Shown: one piece after another, positions 1 to 6,295 of the stretch | How the letters are laid out: every line of letters starts with the position of its first letter | Position numbering within the stretch: position 1 is the stretch's first letter | From: Anaerosoma sp034007245 | GTDB lineage: Bacteria; Actinomycetota; Coriobacteriia; Anaerosomatales; Anaerosomataceae | Direction of reading: 5' to 3' | DNA length: 9,947 nt | NCBI GenBank assembly: GCA_034007245.1 | Contig: JAVERH010000079.1 | Location: 1 to 9,947, forward strand | Translations under genes and position numbers: made by a program | Notes under the pieces: model-generated | Database searches by the model: none | The model's input: only the letters and a program-made list of their open reading frames with translations | Told to the model about the DNA's origin: nothing

Positions 1-161
1 GCCTCACGGCGCGCGGCAGATCTGAGCGCGCGCAGCGGCTCAGGCCAACCCGTGGCTGCACGACGGTTCGCCTCGACAAGACCGGCCCACTCACCGTAGG
101 GCGGATCGCACAGGACCTCTCCGTGCCCCTGCGGTGGGACGACCCGGCCGTGTGCGCTCAC
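1..161 (-). CDS. Partial hypothetical protein, last visible gene of the OsmC-glycosyltransferase-deacetylase cluster
   Basis: This is a reading frame on the minus strand that begins at GTG (161-159) and stays open to base 1, giving 53 residues of an incomplete protein. An AGGAGGT SD site (170-165 region) lies four bases before the GTG, and the gene starts only 9 nt after the stop codon of the deacetylase gene, so it looks like the next gene of the same transcript. Codons are GC-rich in the third position like the neighbours. The visible N-terminus has no signal peptide or membrane segment; it contains a CDPPYGEW stretch followed by a charged LVEANRRA helix. I do not recognise the family. Its position after a BshB1-like deacetylase makes a role in the same pathway possible, but this is context only. 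The start and coding status are fairly well supported; the function is unknown. Confidence 0.55.
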   Translation of the reverse strand, partial: MSAHGRVVPPQGHGEVLCDPPYGEWAGLVEANRRAATGWPEPLRALRSAARRE

Positions 162-170
162 TGGGACCTC

Positions 171-851
171 CTACTCAAGATCGGTCACCCGGCGAACGAC
201 CGGCGTCTCGATGGCGAAGAATGGCTCGGCCGCTTCCACGCGGGCACTGTCACCATGCGCCCGACCCGCCCGCTCCACCTGTGCGAATACCGTAGCGTTC
301 GCCTCGTTGTCCACGAACTGTGAGGTGTATGCCCGTAGCGCCTCGAGCTTTGTGCCAAGCGTTCCAGAGATATCCACGAAGAAGGATGGCTCACGCACGA
401 GACGGAGGTGGACCGCCGCGTACCGATACACGCGCGTCGGATAAAACGGCTCGCCCGCCATCGAAGTCCTGGTGAGTTTGGCATAGAAGCGTGCGGCCTC
501 GGCGATGCGGGCTGCCGCGAGATGATCCGGATGTGCGTCCTCGGGATATGGAACGAACATCGTATGCGGTCGCTCGAGCCGCACAACCTCGGCCAGCGCC
601 ATCCGGGCGTCCGCATCATCGGTAAGGAAGCGGTTCTTGAGGCCGAGCGTCACACGCCTGCAGCCGAGAATTCGTGCCGCCTCCCCCGCCTCGGCCATCC
701 GTCGATCGTGCGTACCGCACGGTGTCGGCTCGCCATCGGTGAGGTCCACGATAAGCACATCCACGCCGTCACGTACGCATGCGGCGACCGTGCCGCCCAT
801 ACCGATCTCGACGTCATCGGGATGCGCCCCGATACACATGATGTCGGCCAT
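171..851 (-). CDS. PIG-L/LmbE-family zinc deacetylase, BshB1-like
   Basis: A 226-residue protein of the PIG-L family, zinc-dependent enzymes that remove the acetyl group from N-acetylglucosaminyl compounds such as bacillithiol or mycothiol precursors and glycolipid intermediates. The family signature AHPDD is at residues 9-13 (H10, D13) and the third zinc ligand is in HPDH (107-110, H110); D12 is the expected general base. The order DLTDGEP...GTHDRR...LGL...RP...PYPEDAHPDH and the late FFVDIS...KLEALRAYTSQF segment resemble BshB1 in particular. It is predicted cytosolic, with no signal peptide. The start ATG (851-849) shares one base with the stop of the upstream glycosyltransferase (TGATG), with GAGGAGG just before it, so translation is probably coupled. 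A longer frame to 1232 exists but runs inside the glycosyltransferase gene and lacks family sequence. The family is certain; the true substrate (bacillithiol precursor, glycolipid or another GlcNAc compound) is not shown. Confidence 0.93.
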   Translation of the reverse strand: MADIMCIGAHPDDVEIGMGGTVAACVRDGVDVLIVDLTDGEPTPCGTHDRRMAEAGEAARILGCRRVTLGLKNRFLTDDADARMALAEVVRLERPHTMFVPYPEDAHPDHLAAARIAEAARFYAKLTRTSMAGEPFYPTRVYRYAAVHLRLVREPSFFVDISGTLGTKLEALRAYTSQFVDNEANATVFAQVERAGRAHGDSARVEAAEPFFAIETPVVRRVTDLE

Positions 852-1558
852 CAGTCCTCCTCGCCGAGTGCACGCTCCCACACATGCCGGTAGTACCGGA
901 AACGGCGCTCGGGGTCGTCCAGATCCTGACCGAAGGAGCGATCGCCGTCGAAGTAGATGCGTTCGACGGGATGCTCGACGACGCACACTCCCGCGCGATA
1001 GGCACGAGCCCAGAGCTCGAGCGGCATCGCATAGCCAGGCTCGGTGAGTGTGAGCCTCTCGAGCACCTCGGTTCGATACGACTTGAACCCACAGAATGCG
1101 TCCGTGATCGACCAGCCGGTAGCCTGGTTGATGATCTCCGTCACCCGACGATTGACGTCCTGTCGCTCGGCAGGCGCTACACCGACGATCCGACTTGCGG
1201 GCAAGTAGCGACTGCCTGAGACGATCGCACACTCATCGAGCGCCGCGATGAACTCGGGGATATGCGCTGGCTCGTGCTGCCCATCACAGTCCATCGTGAC
1301 GACCGCATCGCACCCAGTGGCACGGGCTGCAGCAAAGCCGTCGATGAGCGACGCCCCATAGCCGGCGTTCACGGCATGCGTCACGACCTGGATGTCGCCA
1401 CGTGCAGCAAGCAGCCCAGCGGTGCCATCTTCGGATCCATCATCGACCACGATGACGGGACCGCCAAAGATGCCGCGAACCGCATCGAGTACGCACCCGA
1501 CCGTCGGCGCTTCATTATAGACAGGCAGGACGACGACGCCCGTACGAGACTCACTCAC
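851..1558 (-). CDS. Family-2 glycosyltransferase (dolichyl/polyprenyl-phosphate sugar transferase type)
   Basis: A 235-residue GT-A fold glycosyltransferase of family GT2. Visible motifs are PVYNE (12-16), VVDDGS (37-42) for nucleotide binding, NAGYG (64-68), the metal-binding MDCDGQH (89-95), GSRY (115-118) and DAFCGFKSYR (153-162). This layout matches the DPM1-like subgroup that moves a sugar from a nucleotide sugar to a polyprenyl phosphate, but no membrane helices follow the catalytic domain, so it would act at the cytosolic face without its own anchor. I chose GTG at 1558 because homology begins a few residues later and a GGAG site lies about 7 nt upstream; the longer frame to 1669 lies inside the OsmC gene. 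The gene overlaps the OsmC gene by 8 nt and the deacetylase gene by 1 nt. A pairing of sugar transfer and deacetylation of an amino sugar is suggested by this coupling, but the acceptor cannot be read from sequence. Confidence 0.92.
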   Translation of the reverse strand: MSESRTGVVVLPVYNEAPTVGCVLDAVRGIFGGPVIVVDDGSEDGTAGLLAARGDIQVVTHAVNAGYGASLIDGFAAARATGCDAVVTMDCDGQHEPAHIPEFIAALDECAIVSGSRYLPASRIVGVAPAERQDVNRRVTEIINQATGWSITDAFCGFKSYRTEVLERLTLTEPGYAMPLELWARAYRAGVCVVEHPVERIYFDGDRSFGQDLDDPERRFRYYRHVWERALGEED

Positions 1559-1988
1559 ACGGCAACTCCGCCTCGCGCACGATGTATGAGGTGACGACCT
1601 CCACCTGCGACCCGAACATACCTCGTACGGAGCAGTACTTCTCCTCGGAGAGCTCGATAGCGCGGGCAACAGCCTCCGGCTTCACTCCGACACCCGTGAC
1701 GATGTATTCGAGCTCGATGCGCTCGTAGATCTTGGGATAGACCTCGGTGCGTTTGATACCCTTGACCACGATATCGAGGTCCGTGACCGTCTGACGTTTC
1801 TTCTCAAGGATCGAGATAACGTCCATAGCAGTACAGCCCGCGAGTCCATAGAGCACGAGCTCGGTCGGTCGCACACCGCTACCATCACCGCCATACTCGG
1901 GTGTGGCATCCATCACCACGCCATGGCCCGCCTCACCCCATGCCACGAACCGGCGACTCCCGTTCCACTTCGCTTTGACTGTATCCAT
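1551..1988 (-). CDS. OsmC-family thiol peroxidase-like protein
   Basis: A 145-residue protein of the OsmC/Ohr superfamily (YhfA-like branch). These are small cytosolic dimers in which two cysteines reduce organic hydroperoxides; many YhfA-like members have no proven substrate. The two conserved cysteines are present: C52 in YGLAGCTAMD and C119 in EEKYCS, with the conserved arginine/glutamate pair in GVRPTE (R40, E43). Length matches the family. The ATG at 1988 follows an AGGGAG site at a 7-nt spacing. It is the first gene of the cluster after the hairpin at 2011-2038 and overlaps the glycosyltransferase gene by 8 nt. Its linkage to a BshB1-like deacetylase could hint at low-molecular-weight thiol metabolism, but that is inference. 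Family assignment is firm; peroxidase activity is likely but unproven. Confidence 0.93.
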   Translation of the reverse strand: MDTVKAKWNGSRRFVAWGEAGHGVVMDATPEYGGDGSGVRPTELVLYGLAGCTAMDVISILEKKRQTVTDLDIVVKGIKRTEVYPKIYERIELEYIVTGVGVKPEAVARAIELSEEKYCSVRGMFGSQVEVVTSYIVREAELPCE

Positions 1989-2010
1989 TCGATGTCTCCC
2001 TGCTTATAGC

Positions 2011-2038
2011 GCAGGCGGGGCCTGAAGACCCCGCCTGC
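2011..2038 (-). terminator. Strong GC-rich hairpin between pilT-like and OsmC genes, possible terminator or processing site
   Basis: A perfect 10-bp inverted repeat, GCAGGCGGGG (2011-2020) and CCCCGCCTGC (2029-2038), encloses an 8-nt loop. It starts 25 nt after the stop of the PilT-like gene and ends 22 nt before the ATG of the OsmC gene. Neither strand has a run of T after the stem, so it is not a textbook intrinsic terminator. It could be a Rho-linked pause, an RNA 3' end stabiliser, or an element that sets different expression of the genes on each side. The hairpin is certain as a sequence; the role is not. Confidence 0.45.
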
Positions 2039-2062
2039 AGCGTACCCGGACCAAAGACGGGT

Positions 2063-3697
2063 CTACATCTTGCGACCAAGCAACTGGGCGAGCTCGCGGG
2101 GCTCCTTGGCCTTCTGGATCGCCTCTTCATACGTGATCCGACCGGCCTGCAGTAAAGTCTTCAGATGCTGGTCGAGCGTCTGCATGCCGACCGCAGCACC
2201 ACCCTGGATGATCGTCGCCATCTGGTGTGTCTTACCCTCACGGATAAGGTTACTGATCGACGGGATACCGAGCATGATCTCCATCGCCATCACACGACTG
2301 CGACCATCGGTAGAGCGGAGCAGCACCTGCGAGAGCACTCCCTCGAGTGTGGTCGACAGCTGCATGCGTACCTGCTGCTGCTGGTGTGGTGGAAAGACGT
2401 CGATGATGCGGTCGATGGTCTCGGGACCACCGGTCGTGTGCAGAGTGGCAAGCACGAGGTGGCCCGTCTCGGCTGCGGTCAGAGCGGCGGAGATCGTCTC
2501 GAGATCACGCATCTCACCGACGAGGATGACATCGGGGTCCTGGCGCAACACGCGCTTGAGCGCGGATGTGAACGAGTGCGTGTCTTCGCCGATCTCACGC
2601 TGATTCACATAGGCACGCTTGTTCTTATGCATGAACTCGATCGGGTCTTCCAACGTGATGATATGGAGTGGACGCGTCGAGTTGATGTGGTCGATCATCG
2701 CTGCCTGTGTGGTGGACTTGCCTGAACCGGTCGGGCCGGTCACGAGCACCAGACCACGGGGCCGCTCGGCAAGGAAACGGCAGACGCGCGGCAGCTGGAG
2801 TTCTTCGAGCGTAGGGATCTTCAGCGGGATGACACGGAAGACGGCACCCATCGAGTTGCGCTGCTGAAAAACGTTGGTCCTGAAGCGCGAAAGGCCGGGT
2901 ATGCTGTACGCGAAGTCAAGCTCCAGCTCGGTCTCGAACCGACGGCGCTGCTCCTCGGAGAGCAGGCTCAACAGCATCTCCTGGGTGTCCTTCGGCGTGA
3001 GTACCGGGTGGGAGTCGACCGGCAGGACCTCGCCGCGTACGCGAATGCCCGGAGGGCTGCCCACGGTGATATGAAGGTCGGAGCCTCCGATATCGATCAT
3101 ATGCCGCAGTAGATCGTCCACGTGCGGGACGTTCGACTGGGGCGCGACACCGACACCGATGGACGGTACCGAGGGGACCGGCGTCTGCGGAGCGAACTGA
3201 GATGTAGCCTGCGGAGCGGACTGCGGCTGCCCGAACGGAGCAGCTGGAGCATCAACGCGGACGCCGCGCGGCTCCACGGGTCGCTGCGGGGGAGACTGCG
3301 GCGCTGGCGCCCCTACGGGAACGGCCTGCGCAAGCGAACCGATCTTCTGCATGAGCGTCTGCGTATCGATGGATGACGGGAGATGTCCCGCAGCGCCCAC
3401 CTGGCGCGCCTTGAGAGCACTCGCCTCGGTAGGCTCATCCGCGACTATAAGCACCGGGATCCCCTGGATGGCGGGATCCGCCTTCAGCTCAGCCGTGAAC
3501 GCGTACCCATCCATACCCTCGAGGTCGCCATCTGCGATGACCACGTCGGGCATCTGCTGCTTTGTGATACCGAGCGCGCGAGGTGCCGAGATCGCTCCGT
3601 TGACCTGTGCATCCGGGAACGCAGCAACGATGCCCTGCTTCGCACGATCAAAGAACACCGCATCGTCATGAACGATAAGCACACGCATGGGCGCCAC
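2063..3697 (-). CDS. pilT: Response-regulator receiver domain fused to a PilT-type twitching motility ATPase
   Basis: A 544-residue fusion. Residues about 4-125 form a CheY-like receiver: acidic pair D11/D12 and phospho-acceptor D56 in VVIADGDLEGMDG are kept, but the conserved Thr/Ser is Ala (86) and the conserved Lys is Pro (107). Residues about 127-188 are a Pro/Gln-rich linker. Residues about 190-544 are a full PilT secretion-superfamily ATPase, which powers type IV pilus retraction at the inner membrane: Walker A GPTGSGKST (321-329), Asp box TLEDPIE (348-354), Walker B with E395 in DVILVGEMRD, His box with H413 and H420 in TGHLVLATLHT, and a C-terminal NLIREGK motif (483-489). I chose GTG at 3697 because AAGGAGG lies 9 nt before it; ATG at 3688 is the alternative and changes nothing in the domains. 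Normal PilT is about 350 residues, so the extra 190 are the fusion. No other pilus gene is in the window. Confidence 0.94.
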   Translation of the reverse strand: MAPMRVLIVHDDAVFFDRAKQGIVAAFPDAQVNGAISAPRALGITKQQMPDVVIADGDLEGMDGYAFTAELKADPAIQGIPVLIVADEPTEASALKARQVGAAGHLPSSIDTQTLMQKIGSLAQAVPVGAPAPQSPPQRPVEPRGVRVDAPAAPFGQPQSAPQATSQFAPQTPVPSVPSIGVGVAPQSNVPHVDDLLRHMIDIGGSDLHITVGSPPGIRVRGEVLPVDSHPVLTPKDTQEMLLSLLSEEQRRRFETELELDFAYSIPGLSRFRTNVFQQRNSMGAVFRVIPLKIPTLEELQLPRVCRFLAERPRGLVLVTGPTGSGKSTTQAAMIDHINSTRPLHIITLEDPIEFMHKNKRAYVNQREIGEDTHSFTSALKRVLRQDPDVILVGEMRDLETISAALTAAETGHLVLATLHTTGGPETIDRIIDVFPPHQQQQVRMQLSTTLEGVLSQVLLRSTDGRSRVMAMEIMLGIPSISNLIREGKTHQMATIIQGGAAVGMQTLDQHLKTLLQAGRITYEEAIQKAKEPRELAQLLGRKM

Positions 3698-3727
3698 CTG
3701 GACGTACCTCCTTGCTAGCCACACCAC

Positions 3728-3743
3728 CGTGATGTCCGTCAGA
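3728..3743. promoter_or_regulatory. Weak CRP-like site in the divergent pilT-rlmD spacer
   Basis: The spacer 3698-3826 separates the divergent PilT-like and rRNA methyltransferase genes and should hold both promoters, though I see no convincing -35/-10 pair on either strand. It contains CGTGA-N6-TCAGA, which matches 8 of the 10 defined bases of the CRP consensus TGTGA-N6-TCACA. It could be chance; the better match near 7353 has the same left half. Confidence 0.22.
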
Positions 3744-3826
3744 TAGAGAGTGAACCAGCGTCCCCCAGACGGCCATCCCGTTCCCCCGGATATCCAGCTA
3801 CTATGTTCCCGACGGAAAGGACATGA

Positions 3827-5131
3827 ATGGATCGCACACGCACTACGATAGAAAGCCTAGCACACGGCGGGGACGGCGTAACGAGGCTATCCGACGGACG
3901 AACCGCTTTTGTGGCAGGTAGCTGCCCCGGTGACGTGGTTACCCTCGAGATCACCGAAGACCACGGGCGGTGGGTCAGAGCGCAGATCGCCGAGCTTCTC
4001 GAGCCCTCTACCGACCGGGTGACGCCACCTTGCCCCTACGCTGGCCGATGCGGCGGCTGTCAGTGGCAGCACGTCGCGTACCCTCGCCAGCTCGCCGAGA
4101 AGAAGCGCAGCCTCATCGACGCACTCACGCGCATCGGGCATATACCCACACCCGATGTGGCCGATACCGTGGCATCTCCCACAGAGTACGGTTACCGGAA
4201 CAAGATCGAGCTGGCCGTTGCTGGCTCGGGCAACACACTGAGAGTCGGCTTCACACGGGCCGGATCCTCCGAGGTGATCCCGATCGATGACTGCATGCTC
4301 CTTGCACGCGCCAAGCCACGCATGCCCAAGGCGCTCTCCGGTGCTCTTCGCTTCCTCATGACCCGCGGCAACACGGAGATCGTCCGTGCGGCTCTTCGCG
4401 TCTCATCCAAAGGCGAGGTCGCGGTGGACGTACGCACCGCGCCCGGGCCCTTCCCTCGATCGCTCGCTGCTCGCGTGCTTTCCGAGGCCACCGGTGCACG
4501 CACGGTAACCCGCACCATGGTCCGTGGTACAGGAGACACCAGGGATATCGCAGGCGTGGAGGTCCTGGCCGGGTCGGGCAGCTGGAACGAGCGGCTCGAC
4601 GGCGATCGTTACCGCATATCGCCAACGAGCTTCTTCCAGGTGAACACTGGAGCAGCAGAACTCCTGCGCAAGACCGCACTCGAAGCCCTCGGCGCGGACG
4701 GCACCCTGCGTGTCGCCGACCTCTACGCGGGAGCCGGTACGTTCACACTGCCGATCGCCCGGATGGCCGGAGAGGCGGTTGCGGTCGAGGCGTCGAAGCA
4801 TGCGCTCAGCGACCTCCGCCATAACCTGGACGCCGCCAGCCTCGATGTCGACATCGTGCCCGGGGACGCCGCGTACGTGCTTTCTGAGATCGGCTACGTG
4901 GACGCAGCCCTCATCGACCCCCCGCGCTCGGGAATCTCCGAGAAAGCGATGCGGGCGCTGATCGACGCCCACGTCCCGCGAATCGTGTATGTATCGTGCG
5001 ACCCGGCCACGCTCGCGCGTGATGTCGCGAGACTCACCGAAGCAGGGTACACTCCCGGCCGTTTCGTGCCTGTCGACCTCTTCCCTCAGACCTACCATCT
5101 AGAGACGGTCGCCGTACTCACGACTTCCTAA
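3827..5131 (+). CDS. rlmD: 23S rRNA (uracil-5-)-methyltransferase, RlmD/RumA-TrmA family with iron-sulfur cluster
   Basis: A 434-residue cytosolic SAM-dependent methyltransferase that makes 5-methyluridine in rRNA. Residues 1-60 form a TRAM RNA-binding domain. Four cysteines for a [4Fe-4S] cluster are seen at C69, C75, C78 (CPYAGRCGGC) and C156 (IDDC). The catalytic half has the SAM motif FFQVN (269-273), DLYAGAGTFTLPIA (298-311), IDPPRSG (363-369), the catalytic nucleophile C391 in VSCDP and the base E426 in HLETVAVL. Length fits RumA-type enzymes. The ATG at 3827 has GGAAAGG 6 nt upstream; another ATG at 3823 is out of frame. It is divergent from the PilT-like gene and its TAA stop overlaps the stop of the cytochrome b5-like gene on the other strand. 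The uridine-5-methyltransferase family is certain; whether the target is U1939, U747 or both, or a tRNA uridine, cannot be told from this sequence, so the symbol is provisional. Confidence 0.92.
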   Translation: MDRTRTTIESLAHGGDGVTRLSDGRTAFVAGSCPGDVVTLEITEDHGRWVRAQIAELLEPSTDRVTPPCPYAGRCGGCQWQHVAYPRQLAEKKRSLIDALTRIGHIPTPDVADTVASPTEYGYRNKIELAVAGSGNTLRVGFTRAGSSEVIPIDDCMLLARAKPRMPKALSGALRFLMTRGNTEIVRAALRVSSKGEVAVDVRTAPGPFPRSLAARVLSEATGARTVTRTMVRGTGDTRDIAGVEVLAGSGSWNERLDGDRYRISPTSFFQVNTGAAELLRKTALEALGADGTLRVADLYAGAGTFTLPIARMAGEAVAVEASKHALSDLRHNLDAASLDVDIVPGDAAYVLSEIGYVDAALIDPPRSGISEKAMRALIDAHVPRIVYVSCDPATLARDVARLTEAGYTPGRFVPVDLFPQTYHLETVAVLTTS

Positions 5132-5355
5132 ACGAGCGTCCCGACCTTTGGGAAATCGATGATATGCACATCGTGCGGTGCCTCATCATGTGCCTCGGTG
5201 AGGTCTTCGCCCGCAGCGTGTGCACCGACGTGGTCACCCTCATCCCACATCGCACTGTCCGTGACGTCATAGACGACACCACCATAGACGACGTACGCGG
5301 GACGGCCACCCTGTCCGTCGTAGTGCTTCAACTCTTCGAGAGTGAACTCTTTCAT
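5128..5355 (-). CDS. Small cytochrome b5-like heme-binding domain protein
   Basis: A stand-alone 75-residue protein of the cytochrome b5-like heme/steroid-binding fold (the short prokaryotic COG4892-type group). It begins FTLEELKHYDG, has AYVVYGGVVYDVTDS (20-34), then W37 and the heme region GDHVGAHAAGEDLTEAHDEAPH (around 40-61). H42 and H61 are the best candidates for the two axial heme ligands, with H46 and H64 as alternatives. There is no signal peptide or membrane segment, so it is predicted to be a soluble cytosolic electron carrier or ligand sensor. The start at ATG 5355 follows GGAAGGAG at about 5 nt; an in-frame ATG at 5370 overlaps that SD and is less likely. It lies downstream of the CRP-like gene on the same strand (89 nt gap), so it could be co-transcribed. 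Heme binding is inferred from family; partner proteins are unknown. Confidence 0.87.
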   Translation of the reverse strand: MKEFTLEELKHYDGQGGRPAYVVYGGVVYDVTDSAMWDEGDHVGAHAAGEDLTEAHDEAPHDVHIIDFPKVGTLV

Positions 5356-5444
5356 GGGAGCTCCTTCCAAAGGCGATGCGGATACAGACGTTCATACCCT
5401 AGGCGTCCTACTCCCGCACGGGCAGCGGACCTGATACAGCGGGC

Positions 5445-6137
5445 CTAGTCCTTCTCGACGATATCGCGGAGACCGAACAGATCGACCACGATCTTGCGGC
5501 CCTTCGTCGCCACAATGCCCTCGCGTGCGAGGTTGGACACGACGCGACTAGCCGTCTCCCGGGAGGTGCCGGCAAGCGTGGCGATCTCGTAGTGAGTCAA
5601 CCCCTCGATCACCGGTACACCGCGCGACTCATAAGATGCCGTCGCAACGTTGAGCATCACACGCATCACGCGGTGCGTCGCATCGTGGAACGCCATCCCC
5701 TCAAGACGCACGACAAGTTCCCGCAGCCGTTCGGACAACGTGCTGATCAAAGTGATCGCGAGTCGCGGCTGGAGCCGGAAGACCATCTCCAGATCCTTGC
5801 CCTCGATCATCAGCAGCTCCACGTCTGTGGTCGCTATGACGTCGGCCGAGCGCAACTCGGCGTCAGCGCCCGTCATCTCACCGAAGTACGCAGGCGCCTC
5901 GAGATAGTTGAGCGCCAGCTCTCTGCCCTCCGGTGATGCGACCGACATCTTCACCCGGCCGACACTCAGCATATAGATCGAGCCTGCGGTCTCATTCTTG
6001 GTCACGATGAAGGCGCCCTTGGGGAACTTGCGATACACCATCACCGCAGCAAGCGACTCCAGATCCTCGTCACCGAGCGATGCGAAGACCGGATTCTCGC
6101 GCAGACGCGCTACTATGATCGAACGTGACACTGACAT
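5445..6137 (-). CDS. CRP/FNR-family transcriptional regulator with CRP-type recognition helix
   Basis: A 230-residue regulator. Residues about 16-115 form a cyclic-nucleotide-binding-like beta barrel with FGE...RSA (GE at 86-87, R96, S97), the positions that hold cAMP in E. coli CRP. Residues about 126-150 form the dimer helix, and 180-208 the winged helix-turn-helix. The recognition helix reads SRETASRVV, with R193, E194 and R198 in the places of R180, E181 and R185 of CRP, the residues that read GTGA. There are no cysteines at all, so an FNR-type iron-sulfur cluster is excluded; cNMP or another small effector, or heme as in CooA-like proteins, remains possible. ATG at 6137 is preferred because GGTGG sits 7 nt upstream; an in-frame ATG at 6143 would leave almost no spacing. 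It is divergent from a HAD phosphatase gene, and a dyad at 6164-6182 in its upstream region suggests self-control. Confidence 0.94.
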   Translation of the reverse strand: MSVSRSIIVARLRENPVFASLGDEDLESLAAVMVYRKFPKGAFIVTKNETAGSIYMLSVGRVKMSVASPEGRELALNYLEAPAYFGEMTGADAELRSADVIATTDVELLMIEGKDLEMVFRLQPRLAITLISTLSERLRELVVRLEGMAFHDATHRVMRVMLNVATASYESRGVPVIEGLTHYEIATLAGTSRETASRVVSNLAREGIVATKGRKIVVDLFGLRDIVEKD

Positions 6138-6163
6138 CGGCATACCACCGTTATCGGACGACT

Positions 6164-6182
6164 ACTGTGATTACTACACAGT
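6164..6182. promoter_or_regulatory. Inverted repeat upstream of the CRP-like gene, possible autoregulatory operator
   Basis: A perfect 6-bp dyad ACTGTG-N7-CACAGT lies in the 158-nt spacer between the divergent CRP-like and HAD genes, centred about 36 nt before the CRP-like ATG. It resembles the TGTG/CACA ends of a CRP site but is one base shorter in the middle (N7 instead of N8). On the minus strand TTGACT overlaps its edge and may be a -35 element, although no good -10 follows at normal spacing. On the plus strand TATAAG (6240-6245) is a possible -10 for the HAD gene. Confidence 0.42.
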
Positions 6183-6295
6183 CAAACACTATGCGAGACG
6201 TCCGTCTACCGTTGGCGATCCGGAGAGTCTATGCGGCACTATAAGTAACGGCTAATCGCGACCGACCGGCTCCGCCTCTGACGAAAGGCGCATCG

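Noticed and set aside
123..323. A 66-codon plus-strand frame near the left edge.
   Set aside because: It overlaps the end of the deacetylase gene in antisense and the start of the minus-strand partial gene, and has no SD.
851..1232. A longer deacetylase form starting at 1232 on the minus strand.
   Set aside because: The added residues lie out of frame inside the glycosyltransferase gene and are low-complexity Arg/Ser-rich, while ATG 851 has a strong SD and starts right at the PIG-L homology.
2165..2725. A 186-codon plus-strand frame inside the PilT-like gene.
   Set aside because: It is the shadow of the PilT ATPase core, which carries all catalytic motifs on the other strand.
4403..5098. 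A long antisense frame (231 codons) opposite the rRNA methyltransferase gene.
   Set aside because: High-GC coding regions give long antisense frames; the plus strand encodes a complete, motif-rich enzyme and the antisense product shows no family features.
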